Assembly (NCBI GenBank): GCA_963402885.1
Contig: OY727096.1
Coordinates: 18,581,820 to 18,645,819, forward strand
Origin: Antedon bifida
Lineage: Eukaryota > Echinodermata > Crinoidea > Comatulida > Antedonidae
Direction of reading: 5' to 3'
DNA: 64,000 nucleotides
In this document: one piece after another, positions 11,801-23,700 of the stretch
Layout of the letters: each line of letters starts with the position of its first letter
How positions within the stretch are numbered: position 1 is the stretch's first letter
The notes under the pieces: generated by a model
Database searches by the model: none
What the model was told of the DNA's origin: nothing
What the model saw: the letters and a program-made list of their open reading frames with translations, nothing else
Program-made: the position numbers and the translations under genes

Positions 11801-12564
11801 GAATGGACACACCCACTTTAGTTTTGATAGAGTCTTGTTTAACAAAAGTACTCCTAACACCTAATTCATAAAAATACTGTACAAAGACATTTTATTATTT
11901 AAATATTTTTGAGCAGCTAAATATAATGTTAAATGCATACATATGTTAACTGTATTGAAAAATTAATATTATGGAGTAACCTACATAAAGCTCTGTCTAC
12001 ACTATCAAACTTTATGTGACAAAAAAGTGTGATGTGCCCATATATGGACATGATGATGTCATATCACTACCATATTTAGGCACTTCACACTTTTTTGTCA
12101 AACTTGTTTAATAGTGTATAGTGCAATTATTCATGAGAAGGAAAAACAGTTTGATTGTAATTAAATTACATGTGACAGATTTGCTCACACAGTAGATTTG
12201 ATAAATGTTTGGTATAAATTCAGGCATAGACTGGGAAACTCAAAACCGCTCAGTGACATACTAGAAATTAATTTTTAAATGGTGAAGATGATGAAAATCT
12301 GTGAAAAATTAGAAAAAGCTGCCTAAACTTACTTAATACATATAATTATTATTTTTCAACAACTGATACACTACATTAGATAAAATGTTTTAAACAAGCT
12401 TTAAAGCACACTAAATTAAACAATTTGAATTGAATATACTGTAATAATTATTTTTCAATCATTTTATACCCATGTTATAATTTCTTAATAATTTTTTTTT
12501 TTATCTTTACAGAATAAAGCCATTGGAAACATTTATGTTAAAACTGCCTACTGAAGACCAGTAA
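8840..12564 (+). CDS. TRAF6-like RING and TRAF-type zinc-finger protein without a MATH domain
   Basis: Nine coding exons: 8840-9054, 9425-9482, 9594-9698, 9858-10016, 10339-10416, 10545-10628, 11114-11256, 11589-11657 and 12513-12564 (stop), all phase-consistent, 320 aa. A C3HC3D RING (C39, C42, C54, H56, C59, C62, C79, D82) follows [15 protein letters not shown], closely matching TRAF6. TRAF-type zinc fingers follow (about residues 100-230), then a short coiled coil (about 240-315). The protein ends [18 protein letters not shown]6 joins Lys63-linked ubiquitin to signalling complexes of IL-1/Toll-type receptors and uses its MATH domain to bind receptors. That domain is absent, and I find no MATH exon before the H3.3 gene. 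A polyA signal AATAAA lies at 13486. The last exon is repeated at 12599-12640. I infer a RING E3 paralogue acting without receptor docking, or a regulatory short form. Confidence 0.85.
9061..9308. mobile_element. hAT-like MITE inserted 6 bp after a TRAF-like splice donor
   Basis: The ends caggggcggatcc and ggatccgccactg are inverted repeats with one mismatch, flanked by tatga at 9056-9060 and 9309-9313. The element begins directly after the donor sequence gtatga of TRAF-like coding exon 1. It has no coding capacity. Confidence 0.65.
10106..10270. mobile_element. MITE family A, copy 1
   Basis: Inverted-repeat element in a TRAF-like intron. It carries the family features: tacactatcaaactagtttga, a central tccatatatgg with tgatatgac, and a closing gtttgatagagtgtagac with diverged termini. 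Confidence 0.75.
11335..11470. repeat. Pogo/Tigger-like repeat fragment
   Basis: It starts cagtcaagtctcgcaatacc and repeats accgga / accagact units (cggactctctgaaaaccgg, taccagactttcccgaaaac). This is typical of the ends of pogo-type elements. Fragmentary, in a TRAF-like intron. Confidence 0.4.
11989..12124. mobile_element. MITE family A, copy 2
   Basis: Left end aagctctgtctacactatca, central catatatggacatgatgatg, right end ttgtttaatagtgtatag with the last bases diverged. It lies in the last TRAF-like intron. Confidence 0.8.
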
Positions 12565-12598
12565 TTGTTCTTTTTTTTTTCTTTACAGAATAAAGCCA

Positions 12599-12640
12599 TT
12601 GGAAACATTTATGTTAAAACTGCCTACTGAAGACCAGTAA
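12599..12640 (+). CDS. Tandem duplicate of the TRAF-like terminal coding exon
   Basis: The acceptor (ctttacag), the exon and its stop at 12513-12564 are repeated 86 bp downstream, identical through the stop and the following ttgttctt. Exon copy 1 continues into the polypyrimidine tract of copy 2. Both copies accept the same phase and would encode the same 17-residue end, so the choice does not alter the protein. The near-identity suggests a recent duplication. The listed interval is the part equivalent to bases 12513-12554 onward, ending at the stop. Confidence 0.75.
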   Translation: METFMLKLPTEDQ

Positions 12641-14500
12641 TTGTTCTTGGTGTGACAAATTATATTACAAACAATTAACTTTATTGTTGCTAATAATTGC
12701 GATTATATTCTCAAATGTTTTTTGAGGAGTGGCTGACACCATTACAAACAATTAACTTTATTGTTGCTACTACTGTAATGGCTATTATATTCTCAAATGT
12801 TTTTTTGAGGAGTGAGCTATAATACCATAGAAAATATGAAAAAGGGGAGAACTATTCTACAATGCCATTGCCCTTTGTAATTAACCTGTCCATAGGCAAT
12901 TGAAAACTTCTAACAGTGAAAACCTAAATTTATTGTATATAGTTGCCATAGTAATTTATATTTACTGTACGTTGTTAAATTTAAGTGTATTGTTTGATTG
13001 ATTCCATCCTATTTCGAGACCATTGTTGTTTAATAGTATTGTAATTTGTTTTGGTTTTGTGAAAACCTAACTGTAAATTTATCTTTAACTTTTTTCAATA
13101 CACGTACTATAATTGAAAGGAAATACCCAAAAAAATCTTTGTTAAATTGTTTGTATTCAATCGTATTTCGTATTTCCAATCTGTTTCCATTTGTGCTCTG
13201 CAACAAGTTATTTATACATTATTTACCGTATATTGTAATTTAGAAAAATCGCATTGTATTATTTAGACTATTTTTGTCAAAGATCATGTGTTAACCTTGT
13301 GCTTCCCTGAAAAAAGTCATATTTTTCTAAAAATTCTTTAAGAAATTAAAAAAGAATATAAAATAATTAGGATATTATTTTTTAAAATTTTATTTGCTGA
13401 TTCTGTGTTTCAGGGATAATTTTGTAAAACCAGAAAATTGTAAATAAAAATAATGTTTTTTATATTCGCTATGGTCATTCCAGAAAATAAAAGTTATTTT
13501 TAAATTGGTTGAATATAATGTGTTTTTTGTTTGTTTTTAAATTGATTTAAAATAAACCATCAAATAATTACATCTTTTTGATATATTAAGGTGTTTTTTG
13601 CATGTGGATACTACTGAGATGTTCCCGTTTTCAAAATCAACTTTTTGAATTTTGAGAACCAGCATAAAATGCATAATTAAACACATCAGGGCCAGGCACA
13701 GAACATGAATTCTAAACTGCCCGGTGAATATAATTTGAAACAATAAAGATGAGGAAATCTGTGAGAATGAGAAAAATATATATAATATTAGAAGGATGGA
13801 GCTATAAAATTACCACCTCCATGTTATACACAGTAAGTAAGTAAGTACGTTTTTAAATATCCAAAATGCAATTCAGAGTTGTATGCAACCAGGAGGGAGG
13901 TATAAAAATAATAATTATTTTTATACCTCTCTGATGATGCAACGATGTCAGATGATTAATTATTTTGACAAAACTTTCATCTTTTCTAATAATAATTGTC
14001 TCCCAACAAACTGAAACAAATTGTAGATGATAAACCTGTGAATATACCATTTTATGGACGTCGAATGTGATTCAGTTAATTTAGTGTGCAAAATGCCTAA
14101 ATTATAGGTTTAATTATCAAGTGATCAATTGAAATGAATACTTATTATGTGACATTAAAATGGCACATTATACATCAATAATTTAATTTTTTTAGTTGTA
14201 CACAATAATTAAAATCTAAAATATTGATAATTTATCAAAAATAGCCCTCTATTGCTTTGCTTTTTCATGGAGGAATGAATCAATCAGAATTTCAGAAATG
14301 AAATCCAATGTTAAAACATAGGCAATTTCTACAACGTTGATTTTCATATACTTGAGCTTGAGTACAAAATGAGCTCCTGCCAGTACGCACAACAAGCCAA
14401 TCAGATTCTTCATATTCTATCCACTCAGATAACGAGTTATAATTAGCCCCGCCTACAAATTGAATAATGAAGTAATTATTCATGAGCTATCACAAATTGC
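12641..14500. other. 3' region of the TRAF-like gene and AT-rich intergenic DNA
   Basis: Probably 3'UTR to about 13500 (AATAAA at 13486-13491). A second tandem block occurs here: 12661-12740 and 12745-12820 share ttacaaacaattaactttattgttgc and tctcaaatgtttttt. At 13898-13928 there is an inverted repeat aggtataaaaata / tatttttatacct. No gene is recognised, and in particular no MATH-domain exon. Confidence 0.5.
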
Positions 14501-14520
14501 GCCAGGTGTGACGTAATCCG

Positions 14521-14530
14521 GCTATAAATA
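14521..14530 (+). promoter_or_regulatory. TATA box of the H3.3 gene
   Basis: ggctataaatatcc lies about 20-30 bp upstream of the expected first exon (about 14545-14605, donor ag|gtatgt). The position and sequence fit a TATA element. Confidence 0.6.
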
Positions 14531-14993
14531 TCCGCGATTTTTTGTATTCGTTTTGAGTGTTTTAATATTCGTCGTTGAGGAAGGTTGAAGTATCTGCGTG
14601 AAAAGGTATGTTATAATATGACCGCTTATATACTAAAACTGAATGATTTAGGCCTACTTCGTTCGTATATTATAGATAGATTAAAAATACTGTGTAGTTG
14701 TATATGGCATTTTTGTTCAATTTTAGAATTAAATAGTTTGTTAAAAACAACATTTTTGAAAGCGCATTTTTGGAAACGGAACAACAACGGCGCAATTGAC
14801 AGAATATATAATTAACCGCCTTGTGGCGGGCTTTCGGGTCAATCAACGGTCATAATGCCGTGGAAAGAAAGAGTTTCGTTAGCTGGTCTCTTGTCTTGCA
14901 TACGCTGTGGTTAGACCCAGCTAGGCTAGGCTAGACCTGGTAGAGGTTGATTATGTTTTAATTTTCTGTAAAATTATTTATTTCAGTTTTTAA

Positions 14994-15513
<520 letters not shown>

Positions 15514-15930
15514 GATCGCTGCTGCTGCAACATAATGACCTCAATTGACTTTTTGATAAATATATATAGTAATAAAAAAAACCTGTACAGAATGTCGTGA
15601 TCATTGATATAAAATGCTAAACTGACCAAAATAGAGATTTGTTTACGCAGTTCTGCTAACCAGTGCCGGTCACAGCATTTTCAAGATTTTAGCATTGTAA
15701 ACATTTTATTCTCGCGATTCCTCGTTTTAATGTGCGTTATTATGACCATACTAATTGCTTGGATTTTATTTTTAGTTAGTTTTCGTGTAAAATATAGTAA
15801 AGTAGCGTTAAAACATTTTGTAAATTTGAAAAACTGTTATCTTTAGATAAAAAAACATTTTTACAAGTCTAGATTAGAAATAACAATCGATTTTGGAATA
15901 ATGTACAATTTTAACTTATTTTGCATACAT

Positions 15931-16010
15931 CAGGTTATCAGTACTGGAGTAGGTTTGTCAGAATGGCACTTAGAAGTGCACTTGTGAAGGAAGCAAAAAC
16001 CAGTAATAAA
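15931..16010 (+). pseudogene. Possible relic exon resembling ATP synthase epsilon subunit
   Basis: After an acceptor-like tttgcatacatcag the frame reads GYQYWSRFVRMALRSAL and then KEAKTSNK. It aligns by eye with exon 2 of the F1 epsilon subunit (pattern Y-x2-YS-x5-AVR-x-ALK-x-E-x-K). No first exon with the YWR motif is found between H3.3 and here, and the frame then runs into non-homologous residues. It could be a degraded copy or a chance match. Confidence 0.2.
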
Positions 16011-16494
16011 TGTTTAAAACTGATGTTTGTCTTGTTTCCTTATTTTTCGAAAAGTGTTTGGAGGGTACCCTTGACTAGCACAATTGTTCACCCAGAAATT
16101 GACAAATATAAATACAGCTTAAATATAAACACCTTACAATCCAGTAGTGCACTATTACTGTATAATATTAATACCTGTAATGTACAGTACTAAATGTGGC
16201 AGTTGATTAGATTATTGATGCATTTTTCATATTGCGTACAGTATAGTACTGTAATTACAAATATATTCTCTGTTGGTGTTATCCACATTTCTCTCAATGT
16301 TCTGTTTCCACCGGGTATCTAGAAAACTATCCGTATTGTACTGTACAAAATAGTAAAAGTGCCACAATCATTTTGTTAAATTAATGTGTTTTTATTGCCT
16401 TTCTACAAACTGTACTGTAGTCCACTTTTTTTTTCTTTTCACAGTAGTGTTTAATCCTTGTGATATGGTCCTAGATCAATTTTATTAATACGTA

Positions 16495-17204
16495 TCATGA
16501 AAGTTCTACTTTCGTTTCTTTTTGGGTTTTCTCCTCTTCATCTTCCTTTGAATTCGTTGAACCAGGCACCAGAGGGAAATGATCGTAAAATTCACCAGAT
16601 AACTTTTTGTCAATTTCAGTCTCTTCACGAACAAAAATCCAAATCAAAGCCGCAATGCCCAACACGCAGATTGGCAACACCTTCTTCAATGGCCGTTTGT
16701 GTTTTGCACCAAATGATTCACTAACACGCATTGTTGAAGCCTTGGTTTTTGTATAAACAAGAGGCCTACTTAGATCCTCGTCATCTTCTGGTGTATTTTT
16801 ACAGTAACTGTTTGCAGATGTTGCCAGAGAGTTAGTGCTTAGTCTGGTTAGGGATCTTCCATGTTTACAAATTTGATGAAGTGCTTTAAACCTAGAGAAA
16901 TAAAAAAATTTTACCACAGTACTATTTATTATTATTATTTTGATATACTGAGCTGTATGCGAATCATAGCTCCAGACAGAAAATCATGCATAGGAGCACA
17001 TGATCACGGTATATTTATACTGTACATTCAAGACAAAAACAATTGCTTAAAGCCAGCCATTCTTCTATATAAACAAATAACATATATCATACTGATTATC
17101 GGAAAGAAGTACCACGTGCATGTAGGCTAGGCCTAGGGTCTTCCCCTCTACCGTATAATATTGAGTTGAGGTAAGCGGGCGGCTAGGCCGGGTGTCCGCT
17201 TCAT
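16495..17204 (-). CDS. UQCC4: Ubiquinol-cytochrome c reductase assembly factor 4-like (CCSMST1 family)
   Basis: Exon 2 is 16495-16891 and the proposed exon 1 is 17152-17204 (ATG at 17204; donor CG|gtagag is weak but in the correct phase), giving 149 aa. The diagnostic segment is RPLKKVLPICVLGI, then a hydrophobic membrane span, then REETEIDKKL, as in the CCSMST1 family. The N-terminus is basic with few acids (MKRTPGLAARLPQL), fitting mitochondrial import. An acidic ED-rich stretch precedes the membrane segment and the C-terminus is KE-rich. The family acts in the inner membrane in early complex III (cytochrome b) assembly. An AATAAA lies just downstream at 16481-16486. The gene is head to head with TOP3A, about 300-500 bp apart. 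The family call is firm; exon 1 is moderately so. Confidence 0.82.
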
Positions 17205-17500
17205 CTCGTCGCGGTCATGTTGATTTGCATGGAAGAAACGCACGTGTGTGTGTGTGTGCTTGATGGTTTGTGCGAATAAATATTATGTTTCCAAAGAAAC
17301 GTACGTACACACATATTACCTAATTAATAACATAGATGAGCGTTGGATAAAATAAACAATATTCAAACCACTGAATCTTCGATTTGAAGTTAGGCCTACC
17401 GACTGAAAATACTCATTTCACTTTTGTGATGATTGCTAAATTTTGTTTGCTGCCCTCTTTAGTTTCCATTGAAATCATAGACGTGTAAATACGTCGTCAA
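17205..17500. promoter_or_regulatory. Bidirectional promoter between UQCC4 and TOP3A
   Basis: This gap of about 300 bp separates the divergent starts. It contains a (GT)n run near 17243-17258 and cacgtg/acgtacgt motifs. There is no TATA box. It presumably serves both genes. Confidence 0.45.
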
Positions 17501-17700
17501 AATGCCTCCGCAAGTGAAATCTGGATCATTAAGTCTAGCAACCCGCGAACCAAATTTTAACTTTGAAATGTTGATTTTGTGTTTACAAAATTTTCCACTG
17601 ATTTCTGTCCATTTTGATAAGTTGGATTACGTCTTTTACCTCTTGGATCAATTGTTTGTTTTCTACTTTTGTATTTATGGTATATTGTGGTCGTTTATGT

Positions 17701-20700
17701 ATGCATTTTCAATGTTTTTCAAGACGGGTATTTTCTAGGCTGTTGGGATTCTCATCAGAATTTTCAAGACAGCAGAAAGGAGACGTCTTTCTCCCCTACT
17801 CACCTTCAGGCTGCACAACAAATTGTGTGGGCCTAGGCGTCCGCGAACTAACAGATCGACGAGACTCAAAAATGCCTAGGGTTTTGAATGTGGCAGAAAA
17901 AAATGATGCTGCAAAGTGTATATCAGAAATTATGTCTGGTGGTAGATTTCGGAGGGTTAGTTATTTCAATTATTTTACAATCAATTCCATTAATTCAACA
18001 AGATACATCACTATCACGCTACTGTACATTGATTCTGAAGACACATGCACATGGCCGTTATTGAATTTAACGGATACATAGTATACCATGCTACTATACA
18101 CTTTTATTTTGATTTTAACTATTGATTTATATAACATATATTTACATACATATTTTTTCCTGTAGCGTGAAGGATTTTCCAAGTACAACAAGATCTATGA
18201 ATTTGAATACAATATCTTAAACCAACAATGTTTAATGAAGATGACCTCTGTGTCTGGCCATCTGCTAAATTATGCTTTTAAAGCTATATATAAAAATTGG
18301 TAAGTTATGTTATTTGATTTATAGATTTCTGGATTATTCTATTTAATTCTACAGGTAATTAATATTGATTGATTGATTGATCATTTAATTTCAGAATAAA
18401 AATTCCATATACTGTATATACAACAAACAATACAAAACAGAATATCACACTAAATCGGATTTTCTCCCATTTAGAAAAGACTTGAAGATCGTAAGATAGT
18501 TAATAGTACACCTAACAAATCATTTTCACTATTCAAAACTCTATATTAAAGTTCCTTAACATATTTTAGGTCAATAACTGTTTCTACATATAGCTGCTAG
18601 AAATGTCATTATCTTCATCAGTAAAGACTTTTCTCCCTTCCACGACAGAAACATGACATTTGAAATTCTCATTTTAAAATTTAATCTTTTTGAGGAATTC
18701 TTGGAATCCTGTTGTGTTGTTTGATGCTGAGGTTAATAAAGTCTGTCCAGATAATTTCAAAGATATTAAGGTGAGTAAAATATTAATTTAAAAAAAAAAA
18801 AATCCAAAATATGTCCCAAGATATATATTCGAAACTGTATTATATTGTAAATGTAGTGGAGCTTCTAATCCCAAGGTCCAGGGTTCAATACATCCTGACC
18901 TAGTGCCAGGGTTCAATACATCCTGACCTAGTACCAGGGTTGTAACTCACGACTCTTTCAACTTTACTCCCTAAGCCTCAAATAAGACTTAGGTTATAAG
19001 CACGATAAACTATAAAGTAGTTTATCTCATCCTGTAACAGGCGAGTTTGTGCTCGCTGTTGGATGAGTATGAAATAAAAAAATGTGGTATATCATTTTGT
19101 TTTTATTTAATTTTCAGAGGACTTTAGAAAGAGAAGCTAAACAAAGTGACATTCTTATCATATGGACAGATGGTGACAGAGAAGGAGAAAATATTGGCTT
19201 TGAAATCATTGACACTTGTATAGCAGGTAAGACATTCAGTGTTGTGGTTATCTAGAAGCTTCTTAATCTCTGTCTACACTATCAAACTTTATGTGACAAA
19301 AATGTGATGTGCCCATATATGGACATGATGATGTCATATCACTACCATATTTGAGCATATCACTACCATATTTAGGCACCATATTTTTGTCAAACTAGTT
19401 TGATAGTGTAGACAGACTCCTTTAGACTAGATGCATGAGCAGTAAGTTCACCCTAACCAGCAAAATTTCATTGCTATTCATTACTTAAATGTGTTTTTGT
19501 TTAATTTGTTTATAACAGCGAAAAGAAATTTACAAGTTTACAGGGCAAGATTTTCTGAAATAACTCCACAGTAAAGTATTGTTTTTTATTGTTAACTGTG
19601 ATTAATGAATTGCAGTGCAGTAATTTTATGTCAGAATAGAGCTACTAATCAGATATGTGTATACATTGAGCTTTAATATAGTGCGATAGAAATAACATCT
19701 CTGTAAAGAGTCAGGAACACAACATGTTATGACATTTTTTTTTATAAATTAGGTCAATTGCTAGAACTTGTCAAAATTTGGTGGAACCAAACCACCTTGT
19801 ATCAGCCGCTGTTGACATCAGACAACAATTGGACCTTAGAATCGGTGAGCTTACTGCCTTCTCTGCTCAGGTTAATAAATCTGCAAAACTAATGTGAACA
19901 CTTGTATGCAAATGAAACATTGTATCCCTATAGCCAATAGTGAAAGAGACTTGTATTCTTATAATGTGGTAACACAAATATGTAAATGAGACTTTATTCT
20001 TATAACCAGTGTAATTTTAATATAGGATCATTTGTATTCTTATAGCCAGTGTAATTTTAATAGCACACATGTATGCAAATCAGACTTTGTATTGATAGCC
20101 AGTGTAATTTTAATATAACACTTGTATGCAAATCAGACTTTGTATTGATAGCCATTGTCATTTTAAACACTTGTATGCAAATCAGACTTTGTATTGAAAG
20201 CCATTGTCATTTTAAACACTTGTATGCAAATCAGACTTTGTATTGAAAGACATTGTCATTTTAAACACTTGTATGCAAATCAGACTTTGTAATATAACTT
20301 ATTTTCTTGCAGGAGCTGCATTTACACGGTTTCAGACGTTGCGTCTGAGACAGGTTTTTCCTGCAATCTTGGAGAATCAACTCATCAGTTTTGGTAGTTG
20401 TCAGTTTCCCACCTTAGGTTTTGTTGTTGAGCGTTATAAACAAGTTGAGGCATTTCAGCCTGAGGTGTTTTACAAGATTAGAGGTACAGTAGTGTTCACT
20501 TTCCTAATTAACAGTTTATTTTTAGGTCATACCATGCAGCTTAATTGTCACCCCACCATAGGAGCCTCAAGATATATTGTCCCCCTAAAAATGTGTTGTT
20601 GTTGAATGTGCCATTTTAATGACACATAATAGTTATCCACTTGATCCAAAACTGGATCGAAAAAAAAAATTTTTCCTGAAAAAAATTTTATTGACGGAAA

Positions 20701-23700
20701 AATATACCTAAATACCTAAATTTAAAATAAAAATTAACCGTTTTGTCTTTTTATAAGTGAAATAATTATTCTTTTTGTTTTTTTTTACAGAAGTGAATAA
20801 CTTTATTAATGGCCTATTTAAAGTCTGATTTTATTAATCTTTTGAGGAACAATACATCTTTTAAATTGTGACCACCAAAGGAGCCTTTTTTTAACTCCTG
20901 GTACTATTGTATTATAAAGCATATTTTTCTTTGTTTATTTTATTCTGTAATTAATATTCATATCTAGTTATGCATCAGAGAGACGAAGATAAAGTTGAAT
21001 TCAATTGGAAGCGACACAGGTTATTTGATCGTTTGGCATGTCAAGTTTTATTTGAAGTCTGTGTTGAGGTTAGTCGGTACATAATTTCAAACATGTCAAC
21101 TTAAACATCACATTCTTTTATCACATACAGTTTGATACTGTAGACAGAGCATAATGTCCTATCTTTTGCATTGTAAGGATTAAAATTTAGGAGAAATTGT
21201 CCCAGCCGACCGGAGCCACCTATGAGAAGCAGTCAATATTTACATTTCACAAATTAAATTTATCTCTTTTGCAGAATCCTTTGGCAAAGGTCATTGATGT
21301 CAGAAGTCGAGATAAAAGCAAGTGGAGACCTACACCAATGAACACAGTTGTAGGTTTTCTTTGTTATTGGATTATTTCTGTCATCATGGTAGAACTAATA
21401 GATAAAAGAGCTAATTGTCAAAGAGTGGCCACTCAGTTCCATTTGTTTCAAGTTTATTCATTCATCATGTTAAAACCTTTACATAGGATAAAACAAAATA
21501 ATGGATAAAATGAAAGGGACTATCAAAAAATAATCTCAATAGAGCTTGGAAAACTTGATGTCCAAAAGCTACAGAAATACTGTCTAAACAATTATAATAA
21601 AAACAAGATAAAATGTTAACCATGAATTTATAAATTTAAACTCTTTTCAAATTTACTAGGACCTGTTGTTAAATATGTTGTTAAAGTTTCATTAATTATT
21701 ATATAAAACTAAATAATTACAGACATTAGTTTAACCAACTTGGTCCTCAATGCCAAGTTTTGTAACTTCTAATTTGTATTTTACATGTCTTAGGAGTTAG
21801 AAAAACTTGCCTCAAGAAAACTGAAGATTAGTCCAAAGGAGACGATGAAAATAGCTGAAAAACTGTACACAAAAGGGTAAGCGTATCTCATAGTATCTCA
21901 TAGTGCAGTATATGTATCTCAAAATATAAGTATACTGGATATTTTGTCTAAATCTTCATTCTCAATCAAATTATTCTAGTTCTAGTTGTCCAATGACCTA
22001 GAGGATCGTAGGGGCGTAGCAGATGAAATACAGTACAACAAGTCCTTTCATAAGGGAATTAGTAGTTGTACTCATCATGATATGATACACTGGCATAAGC
22101 CATATCTGCCAGTGGTGCCTATCTTCTCGGGGCTGGTGGAGTTTTGCTGGATGGCCGTCGTCGGTTCTCCTGAACCGACACCCTTGTAGTTGGGTTTTGT
22201 TTTTAGTACCAACTGTCCAACACCCTCCACACCATGGAAAAAACCAAGTATTCACTTAATTGTCATTATTTCTAGGTTCATCAGTTATCCACGTACAGAA
22301 ACAAACATTTTCCCCAAGGAATTGGACTTAGTTCCACTTATTCAGGAACAGACCCAGGATAGACAATGGGGTGGTAAGTCGTTTATTGTATTTGATTGTC
22401 TTGCATTACAATTCATTTTATTCACTTTTGATATTTCAATTTATATATACCTCATATATAAACCGTACATGTGTGTTCATTTTAATGTATTTCTATGTGG
22501 AGAGCCTCTCGACGGTTATTTTTATTTTTTAACTTTTAGGTGATCCTGCCTAATTGATTTACTTTGTACTTTTTTATGCCTTACATTGTACAGTATTTTA
22601 AAATTGGCGAAATAAATGATACGATACTTGTTCAACAGGTTTTGCAGCTGAACTGCTACGGAGGGGACCGACGCCAAGGAGAGGTAAAGATACTGACAAT
22701 GCCCATCCCCCAATCCATCCAACCAAATACACAGGAACGCTACAAGGAGATGACCACCGCGTTTATGAGCTTGTTTGTAGGCATTTCTTAGCTTGCTGCT
22801 CACAGGTAATATTTCAATTTGATTTCAATTTATTCAAAAAAAGCCTCCAGAAATGGATATATATTTGTGTCTATACACAAATATATATAACCTGCCAGTG
22901 TGGTTCTTTTTGTATTGAGACGAATATATTAAATGTAGAAGAAAACTGTTGCTGTATGAGACTGTACTAGCCCACATGCCATTTTGCTTGTCCAAACTTT
23001 ACATCATCTTGGGCTAGTGAAAACTTATGTTATATATTCCCGAATTTTCTAGTCATGTGTAGTTTTAACATGTGTAGTTTTAACACAAGTACAAGACGTT
23101 GTACTCTTGGATGCTCCTTAATTTTATTATATACTATATTGTATGAGTAAAGTTTCAGATAAAAAAATATTCTTACTTATACTTTTTATAAAGGACGCAC
23201 AAGGTAAAGAAACCACTGTAGAAATTGAGTTGGCAAAGGAGAACTTCACAGCGCAGGGATTAATGATCGTTGCCCGTAACTATCTGGACGTCTACCCATA
23301 TGATAAATGGTTTGCGAAAGTTATTCCTGTCTATAACGTTGGTGATACATTCAACCCAACTGTCTTAGAGGTATGGCAATAGAAATATTTATTGTTTTCA
23401 TTAAAAATAGTAAATTGAATTACTGATCTAAAGAAACAAATGTTCATAAAATGTAGACAGATTTCAATTAAAAAGATGATTTAAAACGGTCTTGTCTGTA
23501 AATCTTTATTTGGTAAAAATTGAAACATTTAGATTTGAACCCACAACTCTCTTATTTTAGGCGTGGTGCAGATTTTCAATATATACCACTTACAGGATTA
23601 TTTATATAAGTGTTGTTTATACTGAAAGTGGCTTAGCCATAATATATTCTTCTCGGATAAGGACTATAAACCGTATGTCCATTGTACACAGTTATAACCC

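Noticed and set aside
17502..17738. 78-codon ORF starting MPPQVKSGSL
   Set aside because: It overlaps the TOP3A presequence in another frame and has no homology; treated as a possible uORF only.
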